Origin: Acanthaster planci
Taxonomy: Eukaryota > Echinodermata > Asteroidea > Valvatida > Acanthasteridae
NCBI RefSeq assembly: GCF_001949145.1
Contig: NW_019091411.1
Location: 68,389-92,137, forward strand
Reading direction: 5' to 3'
DNA length: 23,749 nucleotides
The notes beneath the pieces were generated by a model, which had not been told where the DNA came from, ran no database searches, and worked only from the letters and a program-made list of their open reading frames with translations. The number at the start of each line of letters is the position of its first letter. Within the stretch, counting starts at the first letter, position 1. This document shows positions 1 through 10,909 of this stretch, one piece after another. Position numbers and translations under genes: made by a program.

Positions 1-300
1 AGGCGCATGTGCCGTCGCGCTCTTGGGCAACTATTGATGCCGAACTTTGGCTGATGCTGCTTGGTGTGCCCGTCTCGCACCAGCACAATTTTCGTCCGTA
101 CCAGCAAAGCGAGCGTGCCCCCCTCCACTGCCGCCAGCCCCTGGTCCGATTTTGTGCCTGGTCGGCGCCCAGTCGCCAGAGTTGGTCAACCTACACGCAA
201 TGACTTCAACCGCGGTCAGTGCAATCGCCCCATGTGTTGCTAAGCACAACCCTCGAGATTCGCCACAGCATGCATCTGAGATCGATCCTGAGCAGTAGCT
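1..300. other. GC-rich unassigned segment at the left edge
   Basis: This segment is richer in G+C and CpG than the AT-rich sequence that follows from about 300. Several overlapping frames are open on both strands, as expected for GC-rich DNA. No domain, splice-site pair or promoter could be assigned. It may be the edge of a gene or repeat lying outside the window. Confidence 0.3.
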
Positions 301-587
301 TCACAACTTTTTTAGGATAAACTTGAAATCAATTTATCAACTTAAGATTTAATCAAAGACAAAAATAAATAACGCATACATTTTTAGAAACCTTAACCGT
401 GAATGCAACGGCAAAACATCATGAAAACAGGGAACCATAGTATCACAAGAAGGTGCACTTCACTTAGACAAGAGAGGGCGCAATTCAATATGCCAACAAA
501 CGTTCGGCAGTAAATTTCGCTATACTGAACGACCACTGTACTGGACATTTGGCGGGGACCCATATGTATTCGTTATAGCGACGTTTA

Positions 588-968
588 TATTGAGGAAGAT
601 TGAGCCAGCATTGCTAAAATATTGAGAAAGATTGAGCAAGCATGGCTGCAGATATTGAGAAAGACTGAGCTACATGTAGCATGGCTGCAGATTGAGGACT
701 GAGTCAGCATGGCTGTAGATATTGAGGAAGATGAAGCAAACACAGCTGCAGATATTGAGGACGACTGAATGAACATGGCGGTAGATATTGAGGAACATTG
801 AGCTACGGTAGCATGCGTACGGATATTGGGAAAGACTGAGCGAGCTTGTCTGCAGATATTGAGGAAGATTGAGCAAGCATGTCTGTAGATCTTGAGAAAG
901 ATTGAGCGAGTATGGCTAAAGATTGAGGAAGATTGAGTGAGCATGGCTGCAGATTGAGGAAGAATGAG
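588..968. repeat. Minisatellite array, outlying block of 31/33-bp units
   Basis: About a dozen degenerate units built on GAGGAAGATTGAG followed by TGAGCATGGCTGCAGAT. Units of 31 bp carry GATTGAGG and units of 33 bp carry GATATTGAGG. The sequence from 782 to about 910 reproduces the cassette at 6323-6617 with its middle missing. It is separated from the main array by about 4.5 kb of unrelated sequence. Confidence 0.93.
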
Positions 969-1125
969 TTCAGTCAGTCTGCAGCGCTCGCGATAATGAG
1001 GTCAAATCCCGAACTTTATGTGCTCAGCCAAACGTGTACGAAATAGCTGCGAGAGTTCCACGCATTGTTGCGAGATTTCAACCGATCTTTTGTAATGAAC
1101 TACACGTTCTGAAAGAAGTAGTGGG

Positions 1126-1147
1126 CATCCAAGATGGCGTGGTAAGT
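1126..1147 (+). other. Start-codon and splice-donor-like site
   Basis: CATCCAAGATGGCGTG is followed immediately by GTAAGTAG: an ATG in strong context (also a YY1-type AAGATGGCG) two codons and two bases before a canonical donor at 1142-1143. It could be the 3' edge of a first exon whose partner exon is not identified. Chance is a real possibility. Confidence 0.15.
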
Positions 1148-2353
1148 AGAAAGAACATGTTTTTCCGATTCGAATGGTGGTAAAAATACCCAGTTTAAAC
1201 CACTTTTTAGCCATTTTTTTGCACGTCTAAAGTTCAGGCGTAATGCTGTGGCTGTTTTCATTTGCGTTTTTACTTGCTGCGCCCTGACTGGACTAGGTAA
1301 CAATGACGGAAACTATCACTACAGATCGAAAGAGAAAGCGATAAGCTTTCATTTGATGTAAATTTTAGCATGTGGGCGAAGTGCGTGCAGTTTTTCTGTG
1401 ACACTTTTTGCGCACGAGATTTCATCTTTTTCAGGAATTTTTTTATAGAGCACGTGCGTTGTGTGCGTTGGTAATAAGGTACAGTGCAGCCTACATGTAC
1501 TACAGGTGTACAGTACATGTGAATTACTGTGCATGTGTAACAGGATTTTTTGGAAGTTTTTCATATTATACATGCACCTTTAAAGTTATCCCCCTTTGTA
1601 GCATGTAGTTTGTATTTCACTGACACAGAGTTTTTCCAAGAAGTTTACGAATAAGTAATAAGATAAACCACAGGCTACTTCCTGTGGCACCCTCTTGCTG
1701 ACCATGCGGTCCAGCTGCCACATCATCATTCTGCTTCTTGCCTAGTTCAAGACCACTACACTTATACATCTTTGCTCCTGCCCATTATAAGCCCATCGTT
1801 GAAGCGCACTAGCAGATTTTGGGGCTACTGTATCCAACCTNTTAAATACCTTTTCAAAGAAATATACTTCCAAAATGACTAAAAACTATCAGATTGGGAT
1901 GTAAATCTGTCCATTTTTGGTCTGATTACTTTCACATCACTACAGCGCCCTTGTACAATACGTTTGCATACATTGTTGAAGTGCCAGCCTTGAAAATGTG
2001 TGACTTGTTACTGGCACACAGATATGTGCTCTCTTAGTCCTGCACGCCAACACGTTTGCAGCACGCTACACAAAGTTTGTTCATGCGTTTTTCAATTGCT
2101 GTTTTCATGTGCCGAATGTGAAGCAATTTTTTTGGAAAAAATACAGTAGTTTGAAAAAAAAAGGTTTTGAAACCAGTTGGTGTTCTATCATCTGTATAAA
2201 AATGGTCACGTGATTGGCTGTAAACCAGTGAGAATGGCCAAACTGCTAATATACTTACTGCCTGTATACAGGTATGGGCCTATGTGCCTGCTTAATTCTT
2301 GAAGTAACCTGACCATGTTGTCTATTTACCGGTACTGAGGCCTTTTCACTTTC

Positions 2354-2410
2354 AACTGTCCAAATTCTAAGCTGATGCCAAGCTCCAATTATGTCCATAT
2401 TTGGACAGTT
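2354..2410. repeat. 12-bp perfect inverted repeat
   Basis: AACTGTCCAAAT (2354-2365) and ATTTGGACAGTT (2399-2410) are exact reverse complements 33 nt apart, in non-coding DNA. Confidence 0.5.
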
Positions 2411-3144
2411 CATTCATAACGCCTATATCTGAGTACAGCTTTGGCGACTTTCCGATCCATAGATGCTTTCCGCATGTTTCAGCGTGTGAAATACAGCTCA
2501 TAAAATTGGCTAGATTTTCCAAGGTTTCTTGAATTATTTCGCAAAATCGTCAAATGTGAAGTATCTTTGACATTTTTGGAACATCTCTGCTAAATATCAA
2601 GTAAAACCTCTGACGATATCAACCCGTTCTAGTGCCCAATTTTTTAACATGAAAGACGAGGTTCGCTGTGTGGCCGTCACTATCTTTTCATGCGTGACTG
2701 AAGTGATGCAGTGAACAAAACGTCAATATTGTTTTCCGACAAGGAAATACCCAAGCTTGTTACCAATTATTAAGTTCCGGGTAAGTATCTGAATATTTTG
2801 TTTGTAATTTATTCAACTAAAATGGTGAATATGTTGTAAAAATGAGTATTTTTCGTGTGAACATGATTCTGTGACAGTGGGAGGGCATTTGGGAATGGCA
2901 CAAGCATTACTACTGGGTCATATGTGCATGGTAAGCCAGGGGTGTCCAACATCATCGTTTTGGCTATTCCATCAACTGAACTTACTCCAGATGGGCTATA
3001 AAAATACTCTGGAGTTTATTTTATGGTATTTTTAATTCGATAAATGATTTTATTGATGTTAGTTTTAGACATGTTTTAGGAAATGTATGATAAAGGCCCT
3101 TAAAACCTTTAAGATTTTCTGCAAATACAGACTTTTACATCTTT

Positions 3145-3500
3145 GTTACCACGGCAACCAATTTATAATTGTCAATATAATTTTGTACAAAATAAAATTA
3201 TGATATGAAAAATAAGTAAGGTAAAACCACTTAAATGGTTTTATGAAAGGGCAAAACACGATTTTTATCACAGTTGGTTGCCATGACAATGGAAAATCTG
3301 ATATAAAATGTTAAATCTGTTTCAATTTTTGTGAAGTTTGGCATTAATATACATGTAGTAAGTGGTGAAAAAAGCTAAGTTGTATAATAACTGTAAGGGG
3401 ACGGACTTTTTCAGTGTACTCTTTTGTGTCTGTGTAGTTAATTACAAGGGGAGCATACTTGTACAAGTCTATTATTTACCGTTTTGTTACCCTTGGCAAC
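3145..3500. promoter_or_regulatory. Cluster of three RFX X-box-like palindromes
   Basis: GTTACCACGGCAAC at 3145-3158, GTTGCCATGACAAT at 3277-3290 and GTTACCCTTGGCAAC at 3486-3500 fit or nearly fit the X-box form GTNRCC-(1-3 nt)-RGNAAC bound by RFX factors. Spacings are 2, 2 and 3 nt. Surroundings are AT-rich and non-coding. The sites could be a ciliary-gene-type enhancer or simply parts of dispersed repeats. Confidence 0.35.
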
Positions 3501-4291
3501 ATACATTATTCATGATGTCAACGTCATGACAAGCAAATCACCTTATTCCTTACCGCATTTTGATCGATTAGTTATTATGAGAATTTATTGCTGTGAAGCA
3601 TTAATCGAGTCTTTGTACACGTAGTTAGTGGTATTACGTGGAGTCGATCCGCCTTGTGTGAAAATCGTTCAAGTATTGATAAAACGCGGCATGGTTTAGA
3701 GAAAGTGGCTTCTCGAAGTTTGATGCGAAGTTTGGACGACCAAAGACAATTTTTGTGTCATGTTTGGCCGCTTTCCTCTTTTTAAAACCCCTTCGACAGA
3801 GCACTGTCAGTCTATAGTGTGCCGTACAAATCGGTGTGTCGCTCCTGTGCACATTGACTTACAAGTTCAGTGGTCGTCACCGTGGGTTTTTTTCCCCCTT
3901 GGGAATTCCTGGTCAGCGAATAAAATTCTGATGTGACATATCAAGTGTGTGACTGTCGGGTCCCTTTGATTTTGTAGACCTGAATCCCTTTTAAGAAGGG
4001 GTTCGACCCGGGGCATCCCCGATCGGCGTGCCACTTCATAACAAATAAGAAAGATACAGAGAATTAAAGATGACACAAAACAACTAGATCGCTTATTTGT
4101 ACTTAGTCTTTTTTTGCCTACGGTGCCATTGTTATACATAATCAATTTGAGGCAAAATAAATTGCAGCTTCAAATAATTTATCACTGCAGGACATTAAAG
4201 GCCCTTGTCACTAAGTGGGTCAGTAATGTTCACTCATGGTTGCTGGCACGGTGATTTAATGCCTCGAAATAGTTACTGACGTGACCTTAAA

Positions 4292-4726
4292 ATGTTAGTA
4301 GCTCTGGAGAGAGTTACTCCCGGTCGCTTTTGCCTGAGCAGCCGTGGCGTTTGGTTGGAGAAGAGAAAAATCTGTCCGTTTTGCAAGAGCAAACTTCTGC
4401 GGGCTACTTCTGGGCTGACGGATGGAGTCAAACGTTCTCGAAGGCGGCCGGTGGTCGGGGCCCTTGCAGGGTCTCGTGCACCGTGGCACGCATTACCCGG
4501 TCCGGATACCACTGTTATACCGTTGGCTACTTGCGGAATGATTCCAGGGAGTGCGAGTGTTGAGTCTACCCAGGCAACGCCAGTGCCCGCTAGCATCAGT
4601 CGGCCTAGAGGGAGTTTGGCACAAACTTTAGAGCCTGTTGCTGAATTAGCCCCGCAACCTCTGCTCTATGTCACTTTTTCCAGTTTCACGCCCGTGGTGT
4701 TGGGAACTCCAGCTCCAAGCACATAG
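4292..4726 (+). other. Unassigned 144-codon open frame in a GC-rich patch
   Basis: An ATG-to-TAG frame of 144 codons, much richer in G+C than its flanks. The product is basic in the first half, has a CPFC pair of cysteines at residues 28-31 without the second half of a zinc finger, and is Pro/Ala/Thr-rich afterwards. I recognise no family. A fragment of a retroelement gag-like gene or an exon is possible; overlapping frames of similar openness on both strands weaken any coding claim. Confidence 0.15.
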
Positions 4727-5477
4727 TCAGTTACCTCCTCTTCCGATTCAAATATGGCATTAACTAGTGTCTGTGATGATCTCGNCAATTTAAACCGCAA
4801 GACAATAAAAAATACTAAAAGAGAAATTCATGAATTAACTGATTGATATGTATCCTCCCAAGAAGTCTGTTCTTTGCTGTGTGTGGACACATGGTACATG
4901 TACAGCGGATCCATACTGTGCACGTACATACAGAGGTGCACGATCTACACGTTTGTGACAGAGCTTTCAAAATGATGTCATTGTCAATCAATGAGAACAC
5001 GGAAAGTGCATGTTGTGTCATGGCGGCTTTACCATTGCGGTAGATTTTGGCAATCGTTGGAATAGTCCGTGCCCTGACTGGACTAGGTACATACATGTAT
5101 TTACCCGAATTCAACCATTTTTAGATAGATGGTGATATTATCTGTGACGTTAGTATCAAATCTGGTTGTGGCCGTAGTCGAAAGATGAAAAATCTCGTCG
5201 TTTTTAAAGGCCCTTTCGTTGACGTTTAAAGCTATTTTTCCGTTGTAAAATTCTCCCTCTAAATATCACGTAATTTCCAATCTGATTTGATAATATAAAA
5301 AAATGGTTCAGTGTCTAAAATAAAACATAAATAATATTGACATTTGACGAATAAAACGTAAGTTTCAGAACACATTCCACGCGTTGTCGCCAGCTCATTA
5401 AGTATTCACAGCGAGGTCATCCACCAGAATGCCATGCATACAATGCACATAAAACGAACAGCTTTTCAGTGGGCTGC

Positions 5478-7945
5478 GGACTGACTGAGTTAGCATGGCT
5501 GCAGGTTGAGGAAGGTTGAGTTAGCACGTCTGCAGATATTGGGGAAGACTAAGGGAGCATGTCTGCATATATTGAGGAAGATAGAGCAAGCATGTCTGTA
5601 GATCTTGAGGAAGATTGAGCGAGTATGGCTAAAGATTGAGGAAGATTGAGTGAGCATGGCTGCAGGTTGAGGAAGACTGAGTGAGCATGGCTGCAGATTG
5701 AGGAAGATTGAGTTAGCATGGCTGCAGGTTGAGGAAGGTTGAGTTAGCACGTCTGCAGATATTGGGGAAGACTAAGGGAGCATGTCTGCAGATATTGAGG
5801 AAGATAGAGCAAGCATGTCTGTAGATCTTGAGGAAGATTGAGTGAGTATGGCTGCAGATTGGGGAAGATTGAGTGAGCATGGCTGCAGATATTGAGGACG
5901 ATTGGATGAGCATGGCTGTAGATATTGGGGAACATTGAGTTAGTATACCTGTAGATATTGGGGAAGACTGAGCGAGCATGTCTGCAGATATTGAGGAAGA
6001 TTGAGTGAGTAAGGCTGCTGATTGATGAAGATTGAGCGAATATGGCTGCAGATTGAGGAAGAATGAATGAACGTTGCGGTAGATGTAGGGTACTAGTCTA
6101 CACTGCCCACATGAAATTTGTTATGTGTAGGCCCACTTTTGTGTACACCCCCATATTTCAGTGGCACAGTCCTGTTGAGTGGACAGGGGGTGGGTCGTGT
6201 TGGGGTGCTGGTCATTCTTGGCAGAGCTTGCAGCCTAGTATAACCAGCATTCACTCATGCCTCCCTTCTGCCTTATTTCAACAGTGTCAGTTACGAACCC
6301 CGTACTTTCTCCGCCCTCCACATAGATATTGAGGAACATTGAGCTACGGTAGCATGCATACAGATAATGGGAAAGACTAAGCGAGCTTGTCTGCAGATAT
6401 TGAGGATTGAGCGAGTATGGTTGCAGATTGAGGAAGATTGACTGAACACGTCTGCAGATACTGAGGACAATTGAATGAGCATGGCTGTAGATGTTGAGGA
6501 ACATTGAAATAGTATACATGTACTTGCAGATATTGGGGAAGACTGAGCAAGCATGTGTGCAGATATTGAGGAAGATTGAGCAAGCATGTCTGTAGATCTT
6601 GAGAAAGATTGAGTGAGTATGGCTAAAGATTGAGGAAGATTGAGCAAGCATGTCTGTAGATCTTGAGAAAGATTGAGTGAGTATGGCTGCAGGTTGAGGA
6701 AGATTGAGCAAGTAAGGCTGCAGATTGAGGAAGATTGAGTGAGTATGGCTGCAGGTTGAGGAAGATTGAGTGAACATGGCTGCAAACTGAGGAAGATTGA
6801 GCGAGTATGGCTGCAGATTGAGGAAGATTGAGTTAGCATGGCTGCAGGTTGAGGAAAACTGAGTGAGCATGGCTGCAGATTGAGGAAGATTGAGCGAGTA
6901 TGGCTGCAGATTAAGGAAGATTTAGCACGTACATGTATGGCTGCAAATTGAGGAAGATTGAGTTAGCATGGCTACAGGTTGAGGAAGACTGAATAAGCAT
7001 GGCTGCAGATATTGAGGACCATTGAATGAGCATGGCTGTAGATATTCGGGAACATTGAGTTAGTATACACCTGCAGATATTGGGGAAGACTGAGCAAGCA
7101 TGTCTGCAGATATTGAGGAAGATTGAGTGAGTATGGCTGCAGATTGAGGAAAATTGAGTGAGTATGGCTGCAGATTGAGGAAAATTGAGCGAATATGGCT
7201 GCAGGTTGAGGAAGACTGAGTGAGCATGGCTGCAGATTGAGGAAGATTGAGCGAGTATGGCTGCAGATTGAGGAAGATTGAGTTAGCATGGCTACAGGTT
7301 GAGGAAAACTGAGTGAGCATGGCTGCAGATTGAGGAAGATTGAGCAAGTATGGCTGTAGATTGAGGAAGATTTAGCACGTACAACATGTATGGCTGCAGG
7401 TTGAGGAAGATTGAGTTAGCATGGCTGCAGATTGAGGAAGACTGAGTGAGCATGTCTGCAGATATTGGGGACGATGGAGCAAGCACAGCCACAGATATTG
7501 AGGAATGTTGTGTAAGCATGGCTGCAGATATTGAGGACGATTGAATGAATGTGGCAGTAGATATTGAGGAACATTGAGCTACGGTAGCATGCGTATAGAT
7601 ATTGGGAAAGACTGAGCGAGCTCATCTGCAGATATTGGGGATTGAGCGAGTATGGCTGCAGACTGAGGAAGATTTACTGAACACGTCTGTAGATACTGAG
7701 GACAATTGAATGAGCATGGCTGTAGATGTTGAGGAACATTGAAATAGTATACATGTACTTGCAGATATTGGGGAAGACTGAGCAAGCATGTGTGCAGATA
7801 TTGAGGAAGATTGAGCAAGCATGTCTGTAGATCTTGAGAAAGATTGAGTGAGCATGGCTGCAGGTTGAGGAAGATTGAGTGAGCATGGCTGCAGATTGAG
7901 GAAGATTGAGCGAGTATGGCTGCAGGTTGAGGCAGATTGAGTGCA
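5478..7945. repeat. Main minisatellite array of 31/33-bp units with higher-order structure
   Basis: About 70 tandem units cover nearly 2.5 kb. The spacing of the GGCTGCA word is 31 bp in homogeneous parts (7197, 7228, 7259) and 33 bp where the unit has GATATT instead of GATT. Variants include ATGTCTGTAGATCTTGAG, ATGGCTAAAGATTG and AACATTGAGCTACGGTAG. Two higher-order duplications are visible: 5486-5630 repeats at 5709-5853 and 6323-6617 repeats at 7558-7852. The array is interrupted at 6085-6322 by an insertion. Long serine/leucine/glutamine-rich open frames on the minus strand follow from a unit with no stop in any minus frame; I do not consider them genes. Confidence 0.95.
6085..6322. mobile_element. 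238-bp insertion in the minisatellite flanked by TAGAT target duplication
   Basis: The repeat pattern stops inside a unit at 6084 and resumes in register at 6323. The boundary pentamer TAGAT occurs on both sides (6080-6084 and 6323-6327). The insert has no minisatellite units, starts GTAGGGTACTAG and ends CTCCGCCCTCCACA, so the ends resemble each other only weakly as inverted termini. No coding capacity was seen. A short non-autonomous DNA transposon or SINE-like element is likely; the family is unknown. Confidence 0.65.
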
Positions 7946-10642
7946 CAATTGGACAATGGACAATTTGATTTGGATGCTTTGAGAACCCAGTTTAAAGGCA
8001 TGACGTACGATGTGAAATGATACTCCCACACTGTACATTTGAAAGCTATTTTAAAACGAACATTGTCCTTTTCATGAATTTCTGTACTAAAAAACACAAT
8101 TTTTTTCTGGTTGGCAATTCTGGTTCTTCGGAATATTATTTGTGGTACATACAAGACATAGTGTTTGTCATTGCGCAAGCTCTGTATACAGGTACGGTAA
8201 AGAACATGACAAGTGCCTGCATATTTGCAATTTATCTTTCTATATTGCCTTGATAAGCATGAACATGTACTGATCTTTTTACCGGCTATTCTAGTACCTG
8301 TACATCATGTCTAGGTGCTAGTCAAAAGAAGTTTTATGCTCTTCTCACTGTTTTGCCAAAGAATATCACAACATTTTTTTGCAGCTGTAAATGTTACTGT
8401 ACATGTCGCTCTTTATTTACATGTACATGTATTTTGTCTTCTGAAAGTATTCCCTTTATACAGGCAATGTGCAAGAACATACATGTACATATACATGTAC
8501 CGATATGAGTGCAAATCAAAGGTACTTTAGGTATTTGTACTTAGTGTTTGGTGGGGGAGGGGTGGGGTCTGGGCCCAAACCCAGTAGTGTTTACTGAAGG
8601 AGGTTATTTTGCAAGATTAGACTCAGGCTAAGGTTAGTGGGTTTAGCAATGAGAGAAAAATGGTTACTCTTGTACTCAATAGATTATTGCCACAAAAACT
8701 TACAATGCAATACATGTATATTCATGTAGGCCCTACACGTACATCCCATCTAATAACACATTTTCTCTTTAACAGGCTGTATATGGGTTTATGTTTTGTA
8801 TAAGAAAAATAAGCAGTATTTTTTGAAAGACAAACTCAGTCACATGTCATTTTGTCATTTTAAAATTTATATTTTACTTGGATATTATGTGTCTTTACAT
8901 TTAGATTTACATTTAGAGATTGAGTTTCTGGCAGTATTGAGTTGTATACATATATCTTGCTAGTCAAGATCCATGCATAATGTGCTGCCAAAATTGTTTA
9001 CTGTGTTTATATAATGTTTGAGCGAGAGGTAGTCGTCTCATACTTTTTTGTGTAGATGTATAGCATGCACATCTACGTGCAAGCCAGACCAGGTGGAAGG
9101 TTGCTTTGAGAAATTGTTGTAGTGTTGTGCTGATATTTTTATTTTTATGTGATATAGAATTTTTTGCAGTACATGTATACATGTACATGTAGTTTTGCAT
9201 TTGAGCAAACAAGCCTTGGTCAGTTGCAGGTCATTGCAAGTATTCAAGAGGTAAATTTTCCTAAGAAAAGAACAGTGTGAAAGCCTAAGTTACAACTCTT
9301 ATAATTCAACTTGTCTATTGACATTTGTAATGCAATCATGGAAACCCTTTGTATGTCACCCACAAAATTTTCAGATAATGGGCAAGAGGTTTTTGAGATT
9401 CTTGAAAAAACTGATGAGAGACTGAAGATTAGGGTTAAGTGAAAAGGATTTGTAGTGAGATAGTACAGTATCTGTATATTGTACATGTACACTGTGTATA
9501 ACACATTGCATACCACACTAACCTAAAAACATAAACCTAAAAATTTGCACTGGTCTTCAACAAACTGTAGAGGGTTCTAAGTAAAAATTCCTCTTGTAAA
9601 ACCTGTGGCACGGTAAACACACCATCTTAAATGGTCACCAGTACAGTGATGATTTGAATAATGTTGGTAAATGTGTTACTTGGACTTGTTGCAATCTCAT
9701 CCTCTTTTTGGAACTGAGTTATTTATTACGTTTAAAACTCAATTGTTCGATCACGTTTTCAAAGGTGCATACTTTTGACTCCGACTTTTTTAGGCAACGA
9801 ACTCTCCTACCAATCCAGTTCATTATGCATTCCTCCTTTCTCAGAAGTGCCTGACTCCATGCCTGCAGCTGCATAGCCAGCGCATTCCCCTCATTGCCAT
9901 GTACAGTAACAACTAACAGTCCATGTACTCAATTCCATCTGCAAGCCAGTGATTTTAAGAGCTACACTTTGAGTGGTGGGGCATTATTCAAATGCTCCCA
10001 TTTACACGGTCGAAACGGGGAAAGGTTGATGAATGAGTGGCCATTTGGTATGGCTTACCTTCAGTAACCTCGAGCGCACAACAGTTCACTGGTGTTGGTT
10101 GCTTCACTGCAGCCCCTCTCAAAGCTCGCATCGCATGGCTTTGTCTCCTCCAGTTACAACTTCACTGCTTCTTCCATGCTTGCTTCTGCAGTGGAACACT
10201 TAAATGGCTCCATGCTGTGAGCATCTTTCTGATCCTGTCCTGTCCCATCCCACGCTCCATGCCTTGGATACCACCACCTGTGTACACCTACCAGCAGAAT
10301 AAACAGGGTTTTGTTATGATGTAGAGGGAGAAATCTGGACCCCCCCAAAAATTCCTAGCATATCTGGGTAATGAATTATCAATCAGTCAGGCCTGTCCAC
10401 CTTATCTCTCCTCAGTACCAGCCAAGGGACCAGGTTACATGAACATGTACTTGGGTCTGACCTGCTGTGGCCCCAAGGGACATGGCAAGTCTGGCACAGT
10501 CAATGGGGCTTCAACAGACATCTGTACTGTTTTTTGGAGGGGGCTGTTGTTTTTAACACAGGTTTTTGCGAGAACAGAAATGTTGCTTTTTTTCTTTATC
10601 ATTAATTAGCATTCTTGTTATTTCTGTTATTGTAAATGTCTT
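7946..10642. other. Anonymous non-coding region between the minisatellite and the inverted repeat
   Basis: AT-rich with ACATGT runs and a G-rich patch at 8547-8574. The few short open frames have no protein-like features that I recognise. It may belong to the first VAMP7 intron or to intergenic DNA. Confidence 0.4.
8398..9190. repeat. ACATGT-rich stretch
   Basis: Short runs of the self-complementary word TACATGTACATGTA occur near 8398-8430, 8481-8502, 8711-8730 and 9170-9190, and again sparsely at 9481, 11568, 11719, 12616 and 23199. They are a genome-wide feature of several marine invertebrates rather than a gene signal. Confidence 0.7.
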
Positions 10643-10909
10643 TTTGCCTTTATCCATTCAATCTAACTGCCTCGCTCTCTCAGTCGCCATCTTCAAAATA
10701 AGATCGTTGAAAAATATGTCACTTGACCTCTCATCATCTCGACGGCTCTGTACCAATGGGCTCTTCCAAAACTTTGGCAGCAGTTTAGATATCTTGACAT
10801 GGAAGAACCGTTGAGACGATGAGAGGTCAAGTGACGTATTGTTCAACAATCTTATTTTAAAGATGGCGACTAAGATCAAGCCCATTAGATTGAATTGATA
10901 AAGGCAAAG
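10643..10909. repeat. Long inverted repeat, likely MITE-like or foldback element
   Basis: The left arm (10643 to about 10745, resuming at 10758-10769) is the imperfect reverse complement of the right arm (10800-10909). Shared stretches include TTGCCTTTATC, ATTCAATCTAA, AGTCGCCATCTT, AAAATAAGAT and GTCACTTGACCTCTCATC against their complements. Arms are about 105 bp, with roughly 85% identity by eye and about 55 bp between them. The right arm lacks the CTCTGTACCAAT section present in the left arm. Open frames on the two strands here encode the same VAIFKIR-like string, which confirms the symmetry; they are not genes. Confidence 0.88.

Larger units (their letters stand above)
969..5477. other. 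Largely anonymous non-coding region
   Basis: AT-rich, with no convincing exon apart from the separately listed candidates. It contains single n bases at 1841 and 4785, a 12-bp palindrome CCTGTATACAGG at 2261-2272, and an imperfect 18-bp palindrome at 3511-3528. Frames at 3634-3852 and 3867-4145 (minus) show no recognisable domain. Confidence 0.5.

Noticed and set aside
2640-2790. Exon ending at the donor-like CCGGGTAAGTATC near 2780
   Set aside because: The donor is good, but the frames I translated before it contain stops and no acceptor pairs with it convincingly.
3990-4030. tRNA-like GGTTCGACCC on the + strand
   Set aside because: The T-arm does not fold into a 5-bp stem with a 7-nt loop, and no properly spaced A box was found.
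6235-6870. 211-codon minus-strand open frame and similar ones at 5490-5979, 6972-7519 and 7579-8178
   Set aside because: They are translations of the minisatellite in different phases; peptides repeat with 31- and 11-residue periods and no domain is present.
5478-7945. CRISPR array
   Set aside because: Units are contiguous tandem copies without unique spacers, and the sequence is eukaryotic.
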